A program made the position numbers and the translations under genes. From Rosettibacter firmus (GTDB taxonomy: Bacteria; Bacteroidota; Ignavibacteria; Ignavibacteriales; Melioribacteraceae), in contig NZ_JAYKGJ010000001.1 of assembly GCF_036860695.1 (NCBI RefSeq), forward strand, positions 186,001 through 250,000: a stretch of 64,000 bases of DNA. The letters are read 5' to 3'. Within the stretch, counting starts at the first letter, position 1; the number at the start of each line of letters is the position of its first letter. The notes beneath the pieces are model-generated. The model made no database searches. It was given only the letters and a program-made list of their open reading frames with translations, and was not told the DNA's origin. Shown here one piece after another: positions 24,948-35,365 of this stretch.

Positions 24948-25358
24948 ATGCTTACGGAATTCGGTAAAATTCTCATATTCATACTATTTGCTGCAATATT
25001 TGTAATAATCACTCTCTTTGTAGCAAGAATAATTAGACCTAATCGCCCTACATTTGAAAAACTAAAAGTTTATGAATGTGGAGAAAATCCCGAAGGTTCT
25101 CCATGGATAAAATTTAATATTAGATTTTATGTAGTTGCTCTTATATTTTTAATCTTTGATGTTGAAGTTGTTTTATTATTTCCATGGGCTCTTATTTATA
25201 AAGACTATGGAGTATATGGTTTTATTGTTGGAATAATTTTCTTATTGCTGTTAGTTCTTGGAATGTTTTATGAATGGCGAAAAGGTGATTTAGAATGGGC
25301 TCGCCCAAAACCTAAGCCACCTGTCTTAAATGAATTATTGAACAACAAAGAAGTCTAA
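24948..25358 (+). CDS. nuoA: NADH-quinone oxidoreductase subunit A
   Basis: A 136-residue membrane subunit of complex I with three transmembrane helices (about 8-30, 63-85 and 92-112). The conserved segment [24 protein letters not shown] is followed by [14 protein letters not shown], whose acidic residues are signatures of NuoA. It helps form the quinone/proton module interface. It is the first gene of an 11-gene operon with the promoter directly upstream. No strong Shine-Dalgarno is visible. Confidence 0.97.
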   Translation: MLTEFGKILIFILFAAIFVIITLFVARIIRPNRPTFEKLKVYECGENPEGSPWIKFNIRFYVVALIFLIFDVEVVLLFPWALIYKDYGVYGFIVGIIFLLLLVLGMFYEWRKGDLEWARPKPKPPVLNELLNNKEV

Positions 25359-25360
25359 TC

Positions 25361-25852
25361 ATGGGTCTATTAGATAAAGAATTTTCTGATGGCAATATTG
25401 TCGTAACAAAAGTAGAAGATTTATTTAACTGGGCACGCTTATCTTCAATTTGGCAACTTGGTTTCGGTTTAGCTTGTTGTGCTATTGAAATGATGGCTAC
25501 AAGTGCTTCGCATTACGACTTTGATAGATTTGGTGTAATACCAAGAAATACTCCCCGCCAAGCAGATGCAATTATAATTTCTGGAACTGTTACATTAAAA
25601 ATGGCATTAAGAATTAAAAGACTATATGAACAGATGCCAGAACCAAAATATATTATTTCAATGGGAAGTTGTGCTAATTGTGGTGGACCTTACTGGGAAC
25701 ATGGTTATCATGTTTTAAAAGGAGTTGATAGAGTTATACCAGTTGATGTTTATGTACCCGGTTGCCCACCAAGACCCGAAGCATTATTAGAAGGATTACT
25801 TAAGTTACAAGAAAAAATTAGAAACGAATCAATAATGACCAAGAAAGCATGA
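25361..25852 (+). CDS. nuoB: NADH-quinone oxidoreductase subunit B
   Basis: A 163-residue peripheral subunit that carries iron-sulfur cluster N2, the last electron carrier before quinone. The ligands are visible in [22 protein letters not shown] and [12 protein letters not shown] (tandem Cys plus two single Cys). It starts 2 bp after nuoA and overlaps nuoC by 4 bp. Confidence 0.98.
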   Translation: MGLLDKEFSDGNIVVTKVEDLFNWARLSSIWQLGFGLACCAIEMMATSASHYDFDRFGVIPRNTPRQADAIIISGTVTLKMALRIKRLYEQMPEPKYIISMGSCANCGGPYWEHGYHVLKGVDRVIPVDVYVPGCPPRPEALLEGLLKLQEKIRNESIMTKKA

Positions 25853-26379
25853 AAACAGCTGAAGAAATTTTTGATCTATTAAAAAAAGAATTTAATGATT
25901 CAATATTATCAATTGATAAAGATACTCCAACCGAACCAATTATTTCTGTCGATCCATTTAAAATAAAAGATGTATGTTTATTTTTAAGAGACAATGAAGA
26001 ATTAAAATTCGATAGCTTAATGGTACTTTCAGGTGTCGACGATGCAAATGGTGAAAAAATTAAAGATGAAGATGGTACAGAAATTATAAAAGGTGGAACG
26101 CTCAGTGTTTATTATCACCTTTATTCAATACCACTTAAACATAAAATAACATTAAAAGTATCAACACCAAGAGAAAATCCACAGGTAGAATCTGTTGAAT
26201 CTGTATGGAAATGTGCAGACTGGCATGAACGCGAAGCATATGACATGTTTGGAATTATTTTTTTGAATCATCCAGATTTAAGAAGAATCTTAATGCCTTA
26301 TGACTGGGAAGCTGGATATCCGTTAAGAAAAGATTATAAAAATCCTGAATTCTATCAGGGAATGAGAGTTCCTTACTAA
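25849..26379 (+). CDS. nuoC: NADH-quinone oxidoreductase subunit C
   Basis: A 176-residue 30-kDa subunit. The hallmark is [20 protein letters not shown] near residue 115, followed by [23 protein letters not shown]. It sits in the connecting module with NuoB and NuoD. The gene is separate from nuoD, not fused as in E. coli. ATGA overlap with nuoB. Confidence 0.98.
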   Translation: MKTAEEIFDLLKKEFNDSILSIDKDTPTEPIISVDPFKIKDVCLFLRDNEELKFDSLMVLSGVDDANGEKIKDEDGTEIIKGGTLSVYYHLYSIPLKHKITLKVSTPRENPQVESVESVWKCADWHEREAYDMFGIIFLNHPDLRRILMPYDWEAGYPLRKDYKNPEFYQGMRVPY

Positions 26380-26393
26380 TTAAAAATTTTGAG

Positions 26394-27509
26394 ATGGCAC
26401 TTAAAACTGAAACAATGATATTAAATATGGGTCCTCAACACCCTTCAACTCATGGTGTGTTGAGACTCGAACTCGAACTTGAAGGTGAACTAATTAAAAA
26501 TGTAAAACCCCACATCGGATATTTACATAGATGTTTTGAAAAACATGCCGAAGCAATGACTTATCCACAAGTAATTCCCTACACAGATAGAATGGATTAT
26601 TTAGCTTCGATGTATAATAATTTTGGATATGTCCTGGCAGTAGAAAAATTGCTGGGAATTCAGGTACCAGAACGTGTAGAATATATTCGTGTAATAATGG
26701 GTGAACTTCAAAGAATTGCTTCGCATCTTGTTGCAATTGGAACTTATGGATTGGATATTGGTGCATTCACTCCATTCCTTTATTGCTTTAGAGATAGAGA
26801 AAAAATTTTATCTCTATTCGAAATGACATGTGGTGCAAGATTACTCTATAATTATATGTGGGTTGGTGGCTTATCTCACGATATTCATCCAGATTTTGTT
26901 CGATTAACAAAAGAATTCATTCAATCTTTTAGACCAACTATCAAAGAATTAAATGATCTGCTTTCATACAATAAAATTTTTATAGAGAGAACTGCAAACA
27001 TTGGTGTTTTACCGCTTGAAACTGCTATTAATTATGGAGTAACTGGACCTAATCTAAGAGGTAGTGGACTTGCATTCGATTTAAGGAAAGCTGAACCTTA
27101 TTCAATTTATGATAGATTTGAGTTTGATATTCCTGTTGGACAGGGATTAATGGGAACTGTTGGCGATTGCTGGGATAGATACTATGTAAGAGTTCAGGAA
27201 ATGGAACAAAGTTTAAGAATAATTGAACAGGCAATCGATCAAATCCCTGATGGTGATGTTCATGCTGCTATTCCTAAAAGAATTAAACCACCAAAAGGAA
27301 CTGTCTACTTTAGAGTTGAAAATCCAAGAGGTGAATTAGGATACTTTATTATCAGCGATGGAAGTCCAAATCCATTTAGAGTAAAAGTAAGAGCTCCATC
27401 ATTTGTAAATCTTGAAGTATTAGGAGAACTCTGCAAAGGTCATCTTGTTGCAGATGTTGTTGCAATTCTTGGAAGTATTGATATAGTATTAGGCGAGGTA
27501 GATCGATAA
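26394..27509 (+). CDS. nuoD: NADH-quinone oxidoreductase subunit D
   Basis: A 371-residue 49-kDa subunit that lines the quinone pocket. [16 protein letters not shown] near the N-terminus carries the quinone-contacting His, and [14 protein letters not shown] and the C-terminal DIVLGEVDR are conserved. It is related to the large subunit of NiFe hydrogenases but has no NiFe ligands. It overlaps nuoH by one base (TAATG). Confidence 0.98.
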   Translation: MALKTETMILNMGPQHPSTHGVLRLELELEGELIKNVKPHIGYLHRCFEKHAEAMTYPQVIPYTDRMDYLASMYNNFGYVLAVEKLLGIQVPERVEYIRVIMGELQRIASHLVAIGTYGLDIGAFTPFLYCFRDREKILSLFEMTCGARLLYNYMWVGGLSHDIHPDFVRLTKEFIQSFRPTIKELNDLLSYNKIFIERTANIGVLPLETAINYGVTGPNLRGSGLAFDLRKAEPYSIYDRFEFDIPVGQGLMGTVGDCWDRYYVRVQEMEQSLRIIEQAIDQIPDGDVHAAIPKRIKPPKGTVYFRVENPRGELGYFIISDGSPNPFRVKVRAPSFVNLEVLGELCKGHLVADVVAILGSIDIVLGEVDR

Positions 27510-28576
27510 TGTATCAATTACTCTATAATATCACAGGTAATGTAATTATATCGACAATAGTGGTTGCTTTAATTCCACTAACAGTAATTTTAATTTATGC
27601 TCTTTTTGCTATATGGCTCGAAAGAAAAGTATCTGCACATATGCAGGATAGATTGGGACCAATGAGAACTGGATGGCATGGATGGCTTCAAACAATTGCA
27701 GATATGCTCAAGATGATTCAAAAGGAAGATACAATTGCTGCAGATGCTGATAAAAAATTATTTAATGTTGCTCCTGTATTAGTTTTCACAGGCTCATTTG
27801 CTGCTTATGCTGCAATTCCATTTTCAAGTGCACTTATTGGTAGCGAAATTGAAGTAGGACTGTTTTATATAATTGCAATATCATCACTTGTTGTTGCTGG
27901 AATTTTGATGGCGGGCTGGGCATCAAATAATAAATATTCTTTACTTGGTGCAATGCGTTCTGCTGCTCAAATTGTAAGCTACGAAATCCCTACTGCTTTA
28001 ATTGTATTAACAATGGCAATGTATACCGGTACATTAAGCTTAACTAAAATTAGTGAAATGCAAACTGCATATTTCTGGAACTGGAATATATTTGGTGGTC
28101 CTGAATTTGGAATAACAAAGTTCTTATTAATTCCTTTTATGATTGTAGCAGCAATAATTATGTTTATAAGTACATTAGCAGAAGTAAATCGTACACCATT
28201 CGATATACCTGAAGCTGAATCTGAACTGGTAGCAGGTTATTTTACTGAATATTCTGGAATGAAATGGGGTATGTTCATGTTAGCCGAATATGCTAATATG
28301 CTGGCTGTTTCTGCAGTTGTATCAATTTTATTCTTTGGTGGTTATCAATCTCCTTTTGGTTATATAGGAAATACATTAAATATTCAATGGTTAATTCCTT
28401 TCGAACAAACTTTCTGGTTTTTATCAAAAGGTTTGATTTTAGTTTTTGTTCAGATGTGGTTAAGATGGACTTTACCACGCTTGAGAGTTGATCAATTAAT
28501 GACTGTTTGCTGGAAATACTTAATCCCATATGCTGTTGTTAATTTGATTGTTGTTGGAATTATTTCATTAATATAA
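27509..28576 (+). CDS. nuoH: NADH-quinone oxidoreductase subunit H
   Basis: A 355-residue multi-pass membrane subunit (about eight helices) that links the quinone site to the proton channels. Conserved features include ERKVSAHMQDRLGPMRTGWHG, ADMLKMIQKED and AEVNRTPFDIPEAESELVAGY. Slightly longer than the E. coli protein. Confidence 0.98.
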   Translation: MYQLLYNITGNVIISTIVVALIPLTVILIYALFAIWLERKVSAHMQDRLGPMRTGWHGWLQTIADMLKMIQKEDTIAADADKKLFNVAPVLVFTGSFAAYAAIPFSSALIGSEIEVGLFYIIAISSLVVAGILMAGWASNNKYSLLGAMRSAAQIVSYEIPTALIVLTMAMYTGTLSLTKISEMQTAYFWNWNIFGGPEFGITKFLLIPFMIVAAIIMFISTLAEVNRTPFDIPEAESELVAGYFTEYSGMKWGMFMLAEYANMLAVSAVVSILFFGGYQSPFGYIGNTLNIQWLIPFEQTFWFLSKGLILVFVQMWLRWTLPRLRVDQLMTVCWKYLIPYAVVNLIVVGIISLI

Positions 28577-28584
28577 AATTTGAA

Positions 28585-29118
28585 ATGAAGAAATATTTGC
28601 AAAATACATGGCAGGCAATTTATACAGTTCTTGTAGGAATGAAAGTTACTTTTAAACATTTATTTACACGTGCAGTAACTATTCAATATCCAGATGTTAA
28701 AATACCATTACCTGAACGTGTAAGAAATAGATTGTATGTAAATATTGATGATTGCATTGGTTGTGATCAATGTTCACGAGCCTGTCCAGTTAATTGCATT
28801 GAAATTGAAACTGTAAAAGCAGTTCCTGGTGAAGATCTGGGAATGACTTCTAATGGTAAAAAGAAAGCTCTATGGGTCACAAAATTTAATATCGATTTTG
28901 CTAAATGTTGTTATTGTCAACTTTGCGTATTCCCATGCCCTACCAATTGCATTTATATGACAGATATTTATGAATTCTCTGAATATGATAGAAGAAATTT
29001 AGTATATAAATTTTCTAATTTAACAGAAGAAGAAGCTGCAGAAAAGAAAGCCAACTACGAAAAATTCCTGGCAGAAAAAGAAGCTCAAAAAGCAGCTGCT
29101 TCTAAAACTCAACAATAA
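28585..29118 (+). CDS. nuoI: NADH-quinone oxidoreductase subunit I
   Basis: A 177-residue ferredoxin-like subunit with two complete 4Fe-4S motifs, CIGCDQCSRACP and CCYCQLCVFPCP, which hold clusters N6a and N6b. The C-terminus is an Ala/Lys/Glu-rich tail. In a complex without NuoE/F/G this subunit, with NuoB, would be the point where electrons enter. Confidence 0.98.
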   Translation: MKKYLQNTWQAIYTVLVGMKVTFKHLFTRAVTIQYPDVKIPLPERVRNRLYVNIDDCIGCDQCSRACPVNCIEIETVKAVPGEDLGMTSNGKKKALWVTKFNIDFAKCCYCQLCVFPCPTNCIYMTDIYEFSEYDRRNLVYKFSNLTEEEAAEKKANYEKFLAEKEAQKAAASKTQQ

Positions 29119-29131
29119 ACTTTGATATAAT

Positions 29132-29641
29132 ATGACATACTATGATATAATATTTTATCTTTTTGCTTTAATCACTATTGTATCTGCTGTTATTGTTGTA
29201 ACAACAAAAAACATAGTTTATTCAGCTTATAGTCTTTTACTTACACTGTTTGGAATTTCGGGTATTTATGTTTTGCTTGGAGCAGATTTTCTTGCTGTAG
29301 TTCAAATTATGATCTATGTGGGCGGCATTCTTATACTTTTACTTTTTGGTGTTATGCTTACTAATAAAATAACAAGTGTGGATATTAGAACTGGAACAGT
29401 ACATTTATTACCAGCTGCAATTGGTGTGGGATTATTGCTGGGTGTACTCTGGGCAATTATGGTATGGACTAACTGGAAAACCGAACCAAATGAAATCCCT
29501 ATTACAACAACAAGAACTCTGGGTAATCTTTTAATTACAGACTATGTTTTAATTTTTGAATTACTTGCTGTTTTATTACTCGTAGCTTTAATTGGTGCAG
29601 CTTCTATTGCAAGAAGAGAAGAAGAAGAAAATATTGAATAA
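29132..29641 (+). CDS. nuoJ: NADH-quinone oxidoreductase subunit J
   Basis: A 169-residue membrane subunit with five predicted helices. Conserved segments are NIVYSAYSLLLTLFGISGIY and VVQIMIYVGGILILLLFGVML, the latter containing the pi-bulge helix region of NuoJ. Confidence 0.97.
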   Translation: MTYYDIIFYLFALITIVSAVIVVTTKNIVYSAYSLLLTLFGISGIYVLLGADFLAVVQIMIYVGGILILLLFGVMLTNKITSVDIRTGTVHLLPAAIGVGLLLGVLWAIMVWTNWKTEPNEIPITTTRTLGNLLITDYVLIFELLAVLLLVALIGAASIARREEEENIE

Positions 29642-29662
29642 CATAAATTATAGTAAAAAATA

Positions 29663-29971
29663 ATGGAAGTAGGTTTAAATCATTTTCTAATTATAAGTGC
29701 AATTTTATTCTCACTGGGAATTTATGGAATTATTACAAGAAAAAATGCTGTAATGGTTTTAATGGGAATTGAATTAATACTTAACTCGGCTAATATAAAT
29801 TTTGTAGCTTTTGCCAGATATGGAAATTTTGGATTAAGTGGACAAGTAATTGCACTTTTTGTAATAATACTCGCTGCTGCCGAAGCAGCTATTGCTCTTG
29901 CAATTGTCTTAAACATCTATAAAACTTTTGCAAATGTTAATGTTGATGAAATCGATAAACTAAAAGAATAG
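29663..29971 (+). CDS. nuoK: NADH-quinone oxidoreductase subunit K
   Basis: A 102-residue membrane subunit with three helices. MGIELILNSANINFVAF carries the conserved Glu in helix 2, and AAAEAAIALAIVL the second Glu in helix 3. These two acids are on the proton path. Length matches the family (about 100). Confidence 0.98.
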   Translation: MEVGLNHFLIISAILFSLGIYGIITRKNAVMVLMGIELILNSANINFVAFARYGNFGLSGQVIALFVIILAAAEAAIALAIVLNIYKTFANVNVDEIDKLKE

Positions 29972-29975
29972 GATT

Positions 29976-32057
29976 ATGACAGAACATTTACTTGTAAACT
30001 TATCTATTCTAACACTTTTTTTGCCTGTAATTGGTTTTGCAATTTTAATTTTCTTTGGGAAAAGATTTCCTAAATTATATTTGCTCGAAGTAGGAATTTT
30101 ATTTACTGCTCTATTCATTTCAATATTTATTCTCTTTTCAAAACTAAATTATTTCCCGAATGACATTGTTGCTTCGATAATATGGTTTTCGTTAAGCAAT
30201 GCACCTTCAGCAGGAAGTATTAATGTAGAACTGGGCTTTAAGATTGATAACATTACTGCTATAATGCTTTTTGTTGTAAATCTAATCAGTGCACTTGTTC
30301 ATCTCTATTCAATTGAATATATGCGTGGTGATAAAAGATATACGAGATACTTTGCTTATCTGGGATTATTTACTTTCTCGATGCTTGGAATAGTTCTTAC
30401 ACACAATTTATTGATGATGTATATTTTCTGGGAACTGGTTGGTTTATCTTCATATTTATTAATTGGATTCTGGTTCGAAAAAAAATCTGCAGCAGATGCA
30501 TCTAAAAAAGCATTCATAGTTAATCGTGTTGGCGATATAGGAATGTTCTTAGGTATTTTAATTTTATTTACTAATTATAAAACATTTACTTTCGATACAA
30601 TTTTTCAACAAATATCTGCGGGCAATTTACCATTTGGAAGCGAAGCATGGTTAACAGCAGCTGGCATCCTGGTTTTTATGGGTGCAGTTGGTAAGTCTGC
30701 TCAATTTCCATTACATGTGTGGCTTCCAGATGCAATGGAAGGTCCAACTCCAGTTAGTGCATTAATACATGCTGCAACTATGGTTGCTGCAGGTGTTTAT
30801 TTAGTAACAAGAATTTTTGTAATGCTTACCGCAGATGCTATGCTCGTAATAGCAATCATTGGTGCATTCACTTCGTTTGTAGCTGCAACTATTGCAATCA
30901 CTCAAAACGATATTAAAAAAGTTTTAGCTTATTCTACTGTCTCTCAATTAGGCTATATGATAATGTCACTCGGTGTAGGTGCATATGTATTTGCTTTCTT
31001 TCATTTAGTTACACATGCATTTTTCAAAGCATGTTTGTTTTTAGGCTCTGGTTCTGTTATTCATTCAATGCATCATGAACAGGATATTAGAAATATGGGT
31101 GGACTCAGAAAGAAAATGCCAGTAACTTATATTACATTTCTAATTTCTACACTGGCAATTTCTGGAATTCCATTGACTTCTGGATTTTTAAGTAAAGATG
31201 GAATACTTGCTGGAACTCTGGTATTTGGTAAATTAACCGGACACTGGTTAATTCCAATCTTTGGATTTACAGTAGCAGCTTTAACTGCATTTTACATGTT
31301 CCGTCTTGTCATTCTAACATTTCATGGCGAGCCACGTGATCATCATAAATTTGAACACGCTCACGAATCACCTTTTGTGATGATAGCTCCTTTAATTGTA
31401 CTGGCAACTTTATCAATTTTTATTTTCTACACACCAAATCCACTATCACCTGATGCTGGTTGGTTTATGAAGTGGGTTAAAACTCCCGCACAGGTAACAC
31501 CTGAACACACAAGATTCAATTTTCTTGTACCATCTGAAAATATTGAAAATATTCATGGCGAAATTATTCATTCACCATTGTATACAGAAACTTTACACTG
31601 GGCTCACTATCCTGCTATGTTGATGTCTCTTACAGTTGCTGGATTAGGGATTTTACTTGCCTTCATATTTTATCAATGGAAGAAAATTAATGTTGATAAA
31701 TTAACAGAAAAAATAAAACCAGTTTATAATTTCTCTCTTAATAAATGGTATATCGATGAACTTTATGATGCTACAGCAGTTGGACAAACATTAAACTTCA
31801 GTAAAATATTAGCATGGTTCGACAATAATATAATTGATGGCATTGTAAATGGTTCTGCATGGTTAACAAGATCGTTTTCATATTTGAGTGGATTATTTGA
31901 TACTTATGTAGTTGATGGACTAGTAAACTTCACTGCATTTGTCAATGGATTTATTGGTTTTTCTTTCAAGAAATTACAAACAGGCAAAGTTCAAACTTAT
32001 GTTGTTTTTGTTGTATTCTCGGTTATCATTTTATTATTAATCTTTAAACCATTTTAG
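29976..32057 (+). CDS. nuoL: NADH-quinone oxidoreductase subunit L
   Basis: A 693-residue antiporter-like proton-pumping subunit with about 16 helices. Hallmarks are FWELVGLSSYLLIGFWFE, VGKSAQFPLHVWLPDAMEGP, VSALIHAATMVAAGVYLV and a C-terminal lateral helix. It starts 4 bp after nuoK. It is longer than E. coli NuoL (613), the extra length being in the C-terminal third. Confidence 0.98.
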   Translation: MTEHLLVNLSILTLFLPVIGFAILIFFGKRFPKLYLLEVGILFTALFISIFILFSKLNYFPNDIVASIIWFSLSNAPSAGSINVELGFKIDNITAIMLFVVNLISALVHLYSIEYMRGDKRYTRYFAYLGLFTFSMLGIVLTHNLLMMYIFWELVGLSSYLLIGFWFEKKSAADASKKAFIVNRVGDIGMFLGILILFTNYKTFTFDTIFQQISAGNLPFGSEAWLTAAGILVFMGAVGKSAQFPLHVWLPDAMEGPTPVSALIHAATMVAAGVYLVTRIFVMLTADAMLVIAIIGAFTSFVAATIAITQNDIKKVLAYSTVSQLGYMIMSLGVGAYVFAFFHLVTHAFFKACLFLGSGSVIHSMHHEQDIRNMGGLRKKMPVTYITFLISTLAISGIPLTSGFLSKDGILAGTLVFGKLTGHWLIPIFGFTVAALTAFYMFRLVILTFHGEPRDHHKFEHAHESPFVMIAPLIVLATLSIFIFYTPNPLSPDAGWFMKWVKTPAQVTPEHTRFNFLVPSENIENIHGEIIHSPLYTETLHWAHYPAMLMSLTVAGLGILLAFIFYQWKKINVDKLTEKIKPVYNFSLNKWYIDELYDATAVGQTLNFSKILAWFDNNIIDGIVNGSAWLTRSFSYLSGLFDTYVVDGLVNFTAFVNGFIGFSFKKLQTGKVQTYVVFVVFSVIILLLIFKPF

Positions 32058-32109
32058 AAAATTTAGAGATATAAACTCTTTGTTAAAAAATTAAAAACAG
32101 GTTGCAGAT

Positions 32110-33693
32110 ATGATTGGTTTTCCGATACTTTCTTTAATTACTTTTCTCCCAATTCTGGGGATGATAATTGTATTGCTATTACCAAAAGAACAAAAAAATG
32201 CAATTAGATATACTACACTTGTAATTACAGCTATACAGGTAATATTAGCTATTATATTATTAAGTAATTACAACTATTCTGCTGCTGGTGTTTACGAAGA
32301 AAAATCTTTTCAGTTCATAGAAAAATTTAGATGGATTTATATTACAGGATTATCATGGTTAGGTAATGTTAAAATTGATTACTTCCTTGGTATTGATGGA
32401 ATAAGTATGCCGATGGTATTACTTACAGCAATTATTTCTTTTATTGCAACAATTTCTTCATGGAATATTGAAAAATCAGTTAAAGGTTATTTTGCATTAT
32501 TCTTATTACTCGATACTGGAATGATGGGAGTATTCGTTGCACTTGATTTCTTTTTATTCTATGTATTCTGGGAATTAATGTTACTTCCAATGTATTTCTT
32601 AATTGGAATATGGGGCGGTCCAAGAAAAGAATATGCAGCAATTAAGTTCTTTATTTATACATTATTTGGAAGCGTATTTATTCTTCTTGTTATGATTGGT
32701 CTTTATTTCAGTGCAACAGAAACTTTAGCAGATGGCACAAAAGTATTTACGTTTAATATGCTTCAATTAATGAATCCAGGTAATTATTCGCAGACTGGAA
32801 TTTTATCGCCATTTAATCCAAACAATTTAAGATTTATTGCATACATTGCATTATTCGTAGGTTTTGCTATTAAAATTCCAATGTTCCCTTTCCATACATG
32901 GTTACCTGATGCACACGTAGAAGCTCCAACACCAATTTCTGTTATTCTTGCAGGTGTATTATTAAAAATGGGAACTTACGGAATTCTTAGAATCAGTTAT
33001 CCAATCTTTCCAGAAATTACAAAACAATTAATGTGGTGGATTGCATTATTTGGAATGATAAATATTATTTATGGTGCACTTGTAGCTTTAGCTCAAAAAG
33101 ATTTTAAGAAGTTAATTGCTTATTCTTCTGTATCTCACATGGGTTATGTATTACTTGGGATGGCATCTCTTTCAACAACAGGTGTTACAGGTGCAATCTT
33201 TCAAATGTTTAATCATGGTACAATTACAGCAATGCTCTTCTTGATAGTAGGTGTAATTTATGATAGAGCTCATACAAGAGGATTATATGATTTTGGTGGA
33301 CTTGCATCTCAAATGCCAGTTTATACTGGATTTGTAACAGTTGCATTTTTTGCTGCCATTGGATTACCAAGTTTAAGTGGTTTTATTTCAGAAGCACTTG
33401 TTTTTGTTGGTTCATTTGGTGTTGTTAATATTAGAATTCTGGCTATTATTTCTACACTCGGCATTCTACTGGGTGCTGGATATATGTTATGGACTTTGCA
33501 AAGAATTTTCTTTGGACCGCTAAATGAAAAATGGGCTTCTCTTAAAGATCTTGAATTCAGAGAATATGCTATGTTTGCTCCACTTTCTGCAATTATTATT
33601 TTCCTTGGAGTTTATCCTTCTGCAATGTTAAATATTATGAATACATCTGTAAATACACTCGTTAACTTTTTATTTAACGGTTATAAATTATAA
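32110..33693 (+). CDS. nuoM: NADH-quinone oxidoreductase subunit M
   Basis: A 527-residue antiporter-like subunit with about 14 helices. FYVFWELMLLPMYFLIGIWGG, IKIPMFPFHTWLPDAHVEAP and KKLIAYSSVSHMGYVLLG are standard NuoM signatures. Confidence 0.98.
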   Translation: MIGFPILSLITFLPILGMIIVLLLPKEQKNAIRYTTLVITAIQVILAIILLSNYNYSAAGVYEEKSFQFIEKFRWIYITGLSWLGNVKIDYFLGIDGISMPMVLLTAIISFIATISSWNIEKSVKGYFALFLLLDTGMMGVFVALDFFLFYVFWELMLLPMYFLIGIWGGPRKEYAAIKFFIYTLFGSVFILLVMIGLYFSATETLADGTKVFTFNMLQLMNPGNYSQTGILSPFNPNNLRFIAYIALFVGFAIKIPMFPFHTWLPDAHVEAPTPISVILAGVLLKMGTYGILRISYPIFPEITKQLMWWIALFGMINIIYGALVALAQKDFKKLIAYSSVSHMGYVLLGMASLSTTGVTGAIFQMFNHGTITAMLFLIVGVIYDRAHTRGLYDFGGLASQMPVYTGFVTVAFFAAIGLPSLSGFISEALVFVGSFGVVNIRILAIISTLGILLGAGYMLWTLQRIFFGPLNEKWASLKDLEFREYAMFAPLSAIIIFLGVYPSAMLNIMNTSVNTLVNFLFNGYKL

Positions 33694-33716
33694 TCAAAAA
33701 TGGATTTGAAGTTTTA

Positions 33717-35231
33717 ATGGAACAGACAAATTTATTCAATTCACTAAATTTAATTACTCCAGAAATTGTTTTAACAATTTCTCTTGTCATATTGATAATA
33801 TCAGATTTAATTTTTCATAAAAATAAAACTATCATTCCATATTTAGCTGGTGCTGGAATTTTAATAACAGGATTATTTTTAGTAATTCAGTTTTATGAAA
33901 ATGGTTTTGCTTTCATTCATTCTAATAATCCATTAAGAAATTATGGAATGGTAGCAATAGATTCATTTGGTTCTTTCTTTAAGTTAATTGTAATAATTTC
34001 TTCACTATTAATAGTTTTCTTTTCAGTTGTTTCAGAAGAAATTAAAAGTGTTACAAATCGTCTTGGTGAATATTATGCTTTGATATTTGGAATGATACTC
34101 GGTATGTTCTTTATGATTTCTTCTGTTGATTTAATTCTTATTTACCTATCAATGGAATTACTTTCACTTTCATCTTACATTCTTGCTGGATTTTTGAAAT
34201 TAAGAGAAAGAAATAGTGAAGCATCACTCAAATATTTAATTTATGGTGCTGTATCGTCTGGATTAATGTTATTTGGTATATCATTAATTTATGGTTTAAC
34301 AGGAAGTACAAATCTTTACATTATAAATACTCTTATTCAAGCTCCGAACATAAATTTGTTCACATTTTCTTTTGCAATAATTTTAATATTTGCTGGAATA
34401 GGATATAAAATTTCTTCTGCCCCATTCCATTTCTGGACTCCAGATGTTTATGAAGGAGCTCCCATTACAATAACAGCATATTTATCTGTTGCAAGTAAAG
34501 CTGCAGGTTTTGCATTACTTATCAGATTTATTAAAACTACATTTGTCTCATTTGTTAATACAAATGGTACATGGAATTTAGTAAATGCTTTTGACTGGCA
34601 ACCAATTTTAGTTGTAATATCAATTTTAACAATGACATTGGGAAATTTTTCTGCTCTATGGCAAAATAATTTAAAAAGGATGCTTGCATATTCAAGCATT
34701 GCTCATGCAGGTTATATTTTACTTGGTCTTGTTGTTCTTTCTAATCAAGGATTAACTGCTATATTGATATATTTTGTTTTTTATTTAATAATGAATCTCG
34801 GTGCATTTTATACTGTAATGTTAATTGCAAATAAAACTGGTTCAGAAGAAATTGATGATTATAATGGTCTGGGATATACATCTCCACTTCTTGCTGTTTC
34901 ATTATCCATATTTTTAATTTCATTAACAGGCATACCACCAACAGCTGGATTTATTGGTAAATTATATTTATTCATAGCACTTGTAGATGCTAAAATGATT
35001 GTCGTTGCTGTGATAGCATTATTAAATACAGTAGTATCACTTTATTATTATGTACGTGTATTAAGACACATGTATTTAATTAAAGCAACAGAAAGCACAC
35101 CTACAATTATTCCATCGACTGGAAATAAAATATTAATTTCATTATTGGTCTTTGCTATAATATTCTTTGGAATTTATTTTACACCAGTTGTTAATTTAGC
35201 AAAGAGTTGTCTATTAATACTTGGAATGTAA
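33717..35231 (+). CDS. nuoN: NADH-quinone oxidoreductase subunit N
   Basis: A 504-residue antiporter-like subunit with about 14 helices. YLSMELLSLSSYILAGF, APFHFWTPDVYEGAP and KRMLAYSSIAHAGYILLGL identify NuoN. It is the last gene of the operon. No nuoE, nuoF or nuoG follows; the next gene is on the opposite strand. Confidence 0.98.
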   Translation: MEQTNLFNSLNLITPEIVLTISLVILIISDLIFHKNKTIIPYLAGAGILITGLFLVIQFYENGFAFIHSNNPLRNYGMVAIDSFGSFFKLIVIISSLLIVFFSVVSEEIKSVTNRLGEYYALIFGMILGMFFMISSVDLILIYLSMELLSLSSYILAGFLKLRERNSEASLKYLIYGAVSSGLMLFGISLIYGLTGSTNLYIINTLIQAPNINLFTFSFAIILIFAGIGYKISSAPFHFWTPDVYEGAPITITAYLSVASKAAGFALLIRFIKTTFVSFVNTNGTWNLVNAFDWQPILVVISILTMTLGNFSALWQNNLKRMLAYSSIAHAGYILLGLVVLSNQGLTAILIYFVFYLIMNLGAFYTVMLIANKTGSEEIDDYNGLGYTSPLLAVSLSIFLISLTGIPPTAGFIGKLYLFIALVDAKMIVVAVIALLNTVVSLYYYVRVLRHMYLIKATESTPTIIPSTGNKILISLLVFAIIFFGIYFTPVVNLAKSCLLILGM

Positions 35232-35241
35232 ATTAATTAAC

Positions 35242-35275
35242 TATAGGATTGCTTAATAAAAGCAAGTAATCTATA
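35242..35275 (+). terminator. Possible terminator hairpin after nuoN
   Basis: TATAG pairs with CTATA around an inner stem TTGCTT/AAGCAA with a 5-nt loop and an asymmetric internal loop. It lies 10 bp after the nuoN stop. There is no T-run behind it, so terminator function is uncertain. Confidence 0.35.
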
Positions 35276-35365
35276 AACTTATCATTTCTATTAAAAAATC
35301 TTCAAATCAATAAAGAATATTGAGAACAAATAAAAAATTCTTAATTATTTATTAAAGAGCTCGAT

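Noticed and set aside
26494-26766. 90-residue minus-strand reading frame inside nuoD
   Set aside because: Antisense shadow of nuoD with no family resemblance and no ribosome-binding site.
35242-35275. Confident rho-independent terminator after nuoN
   Set aside because: The hairpin is interrupted and lacks a T-run. It is kept only as a weak candidate.
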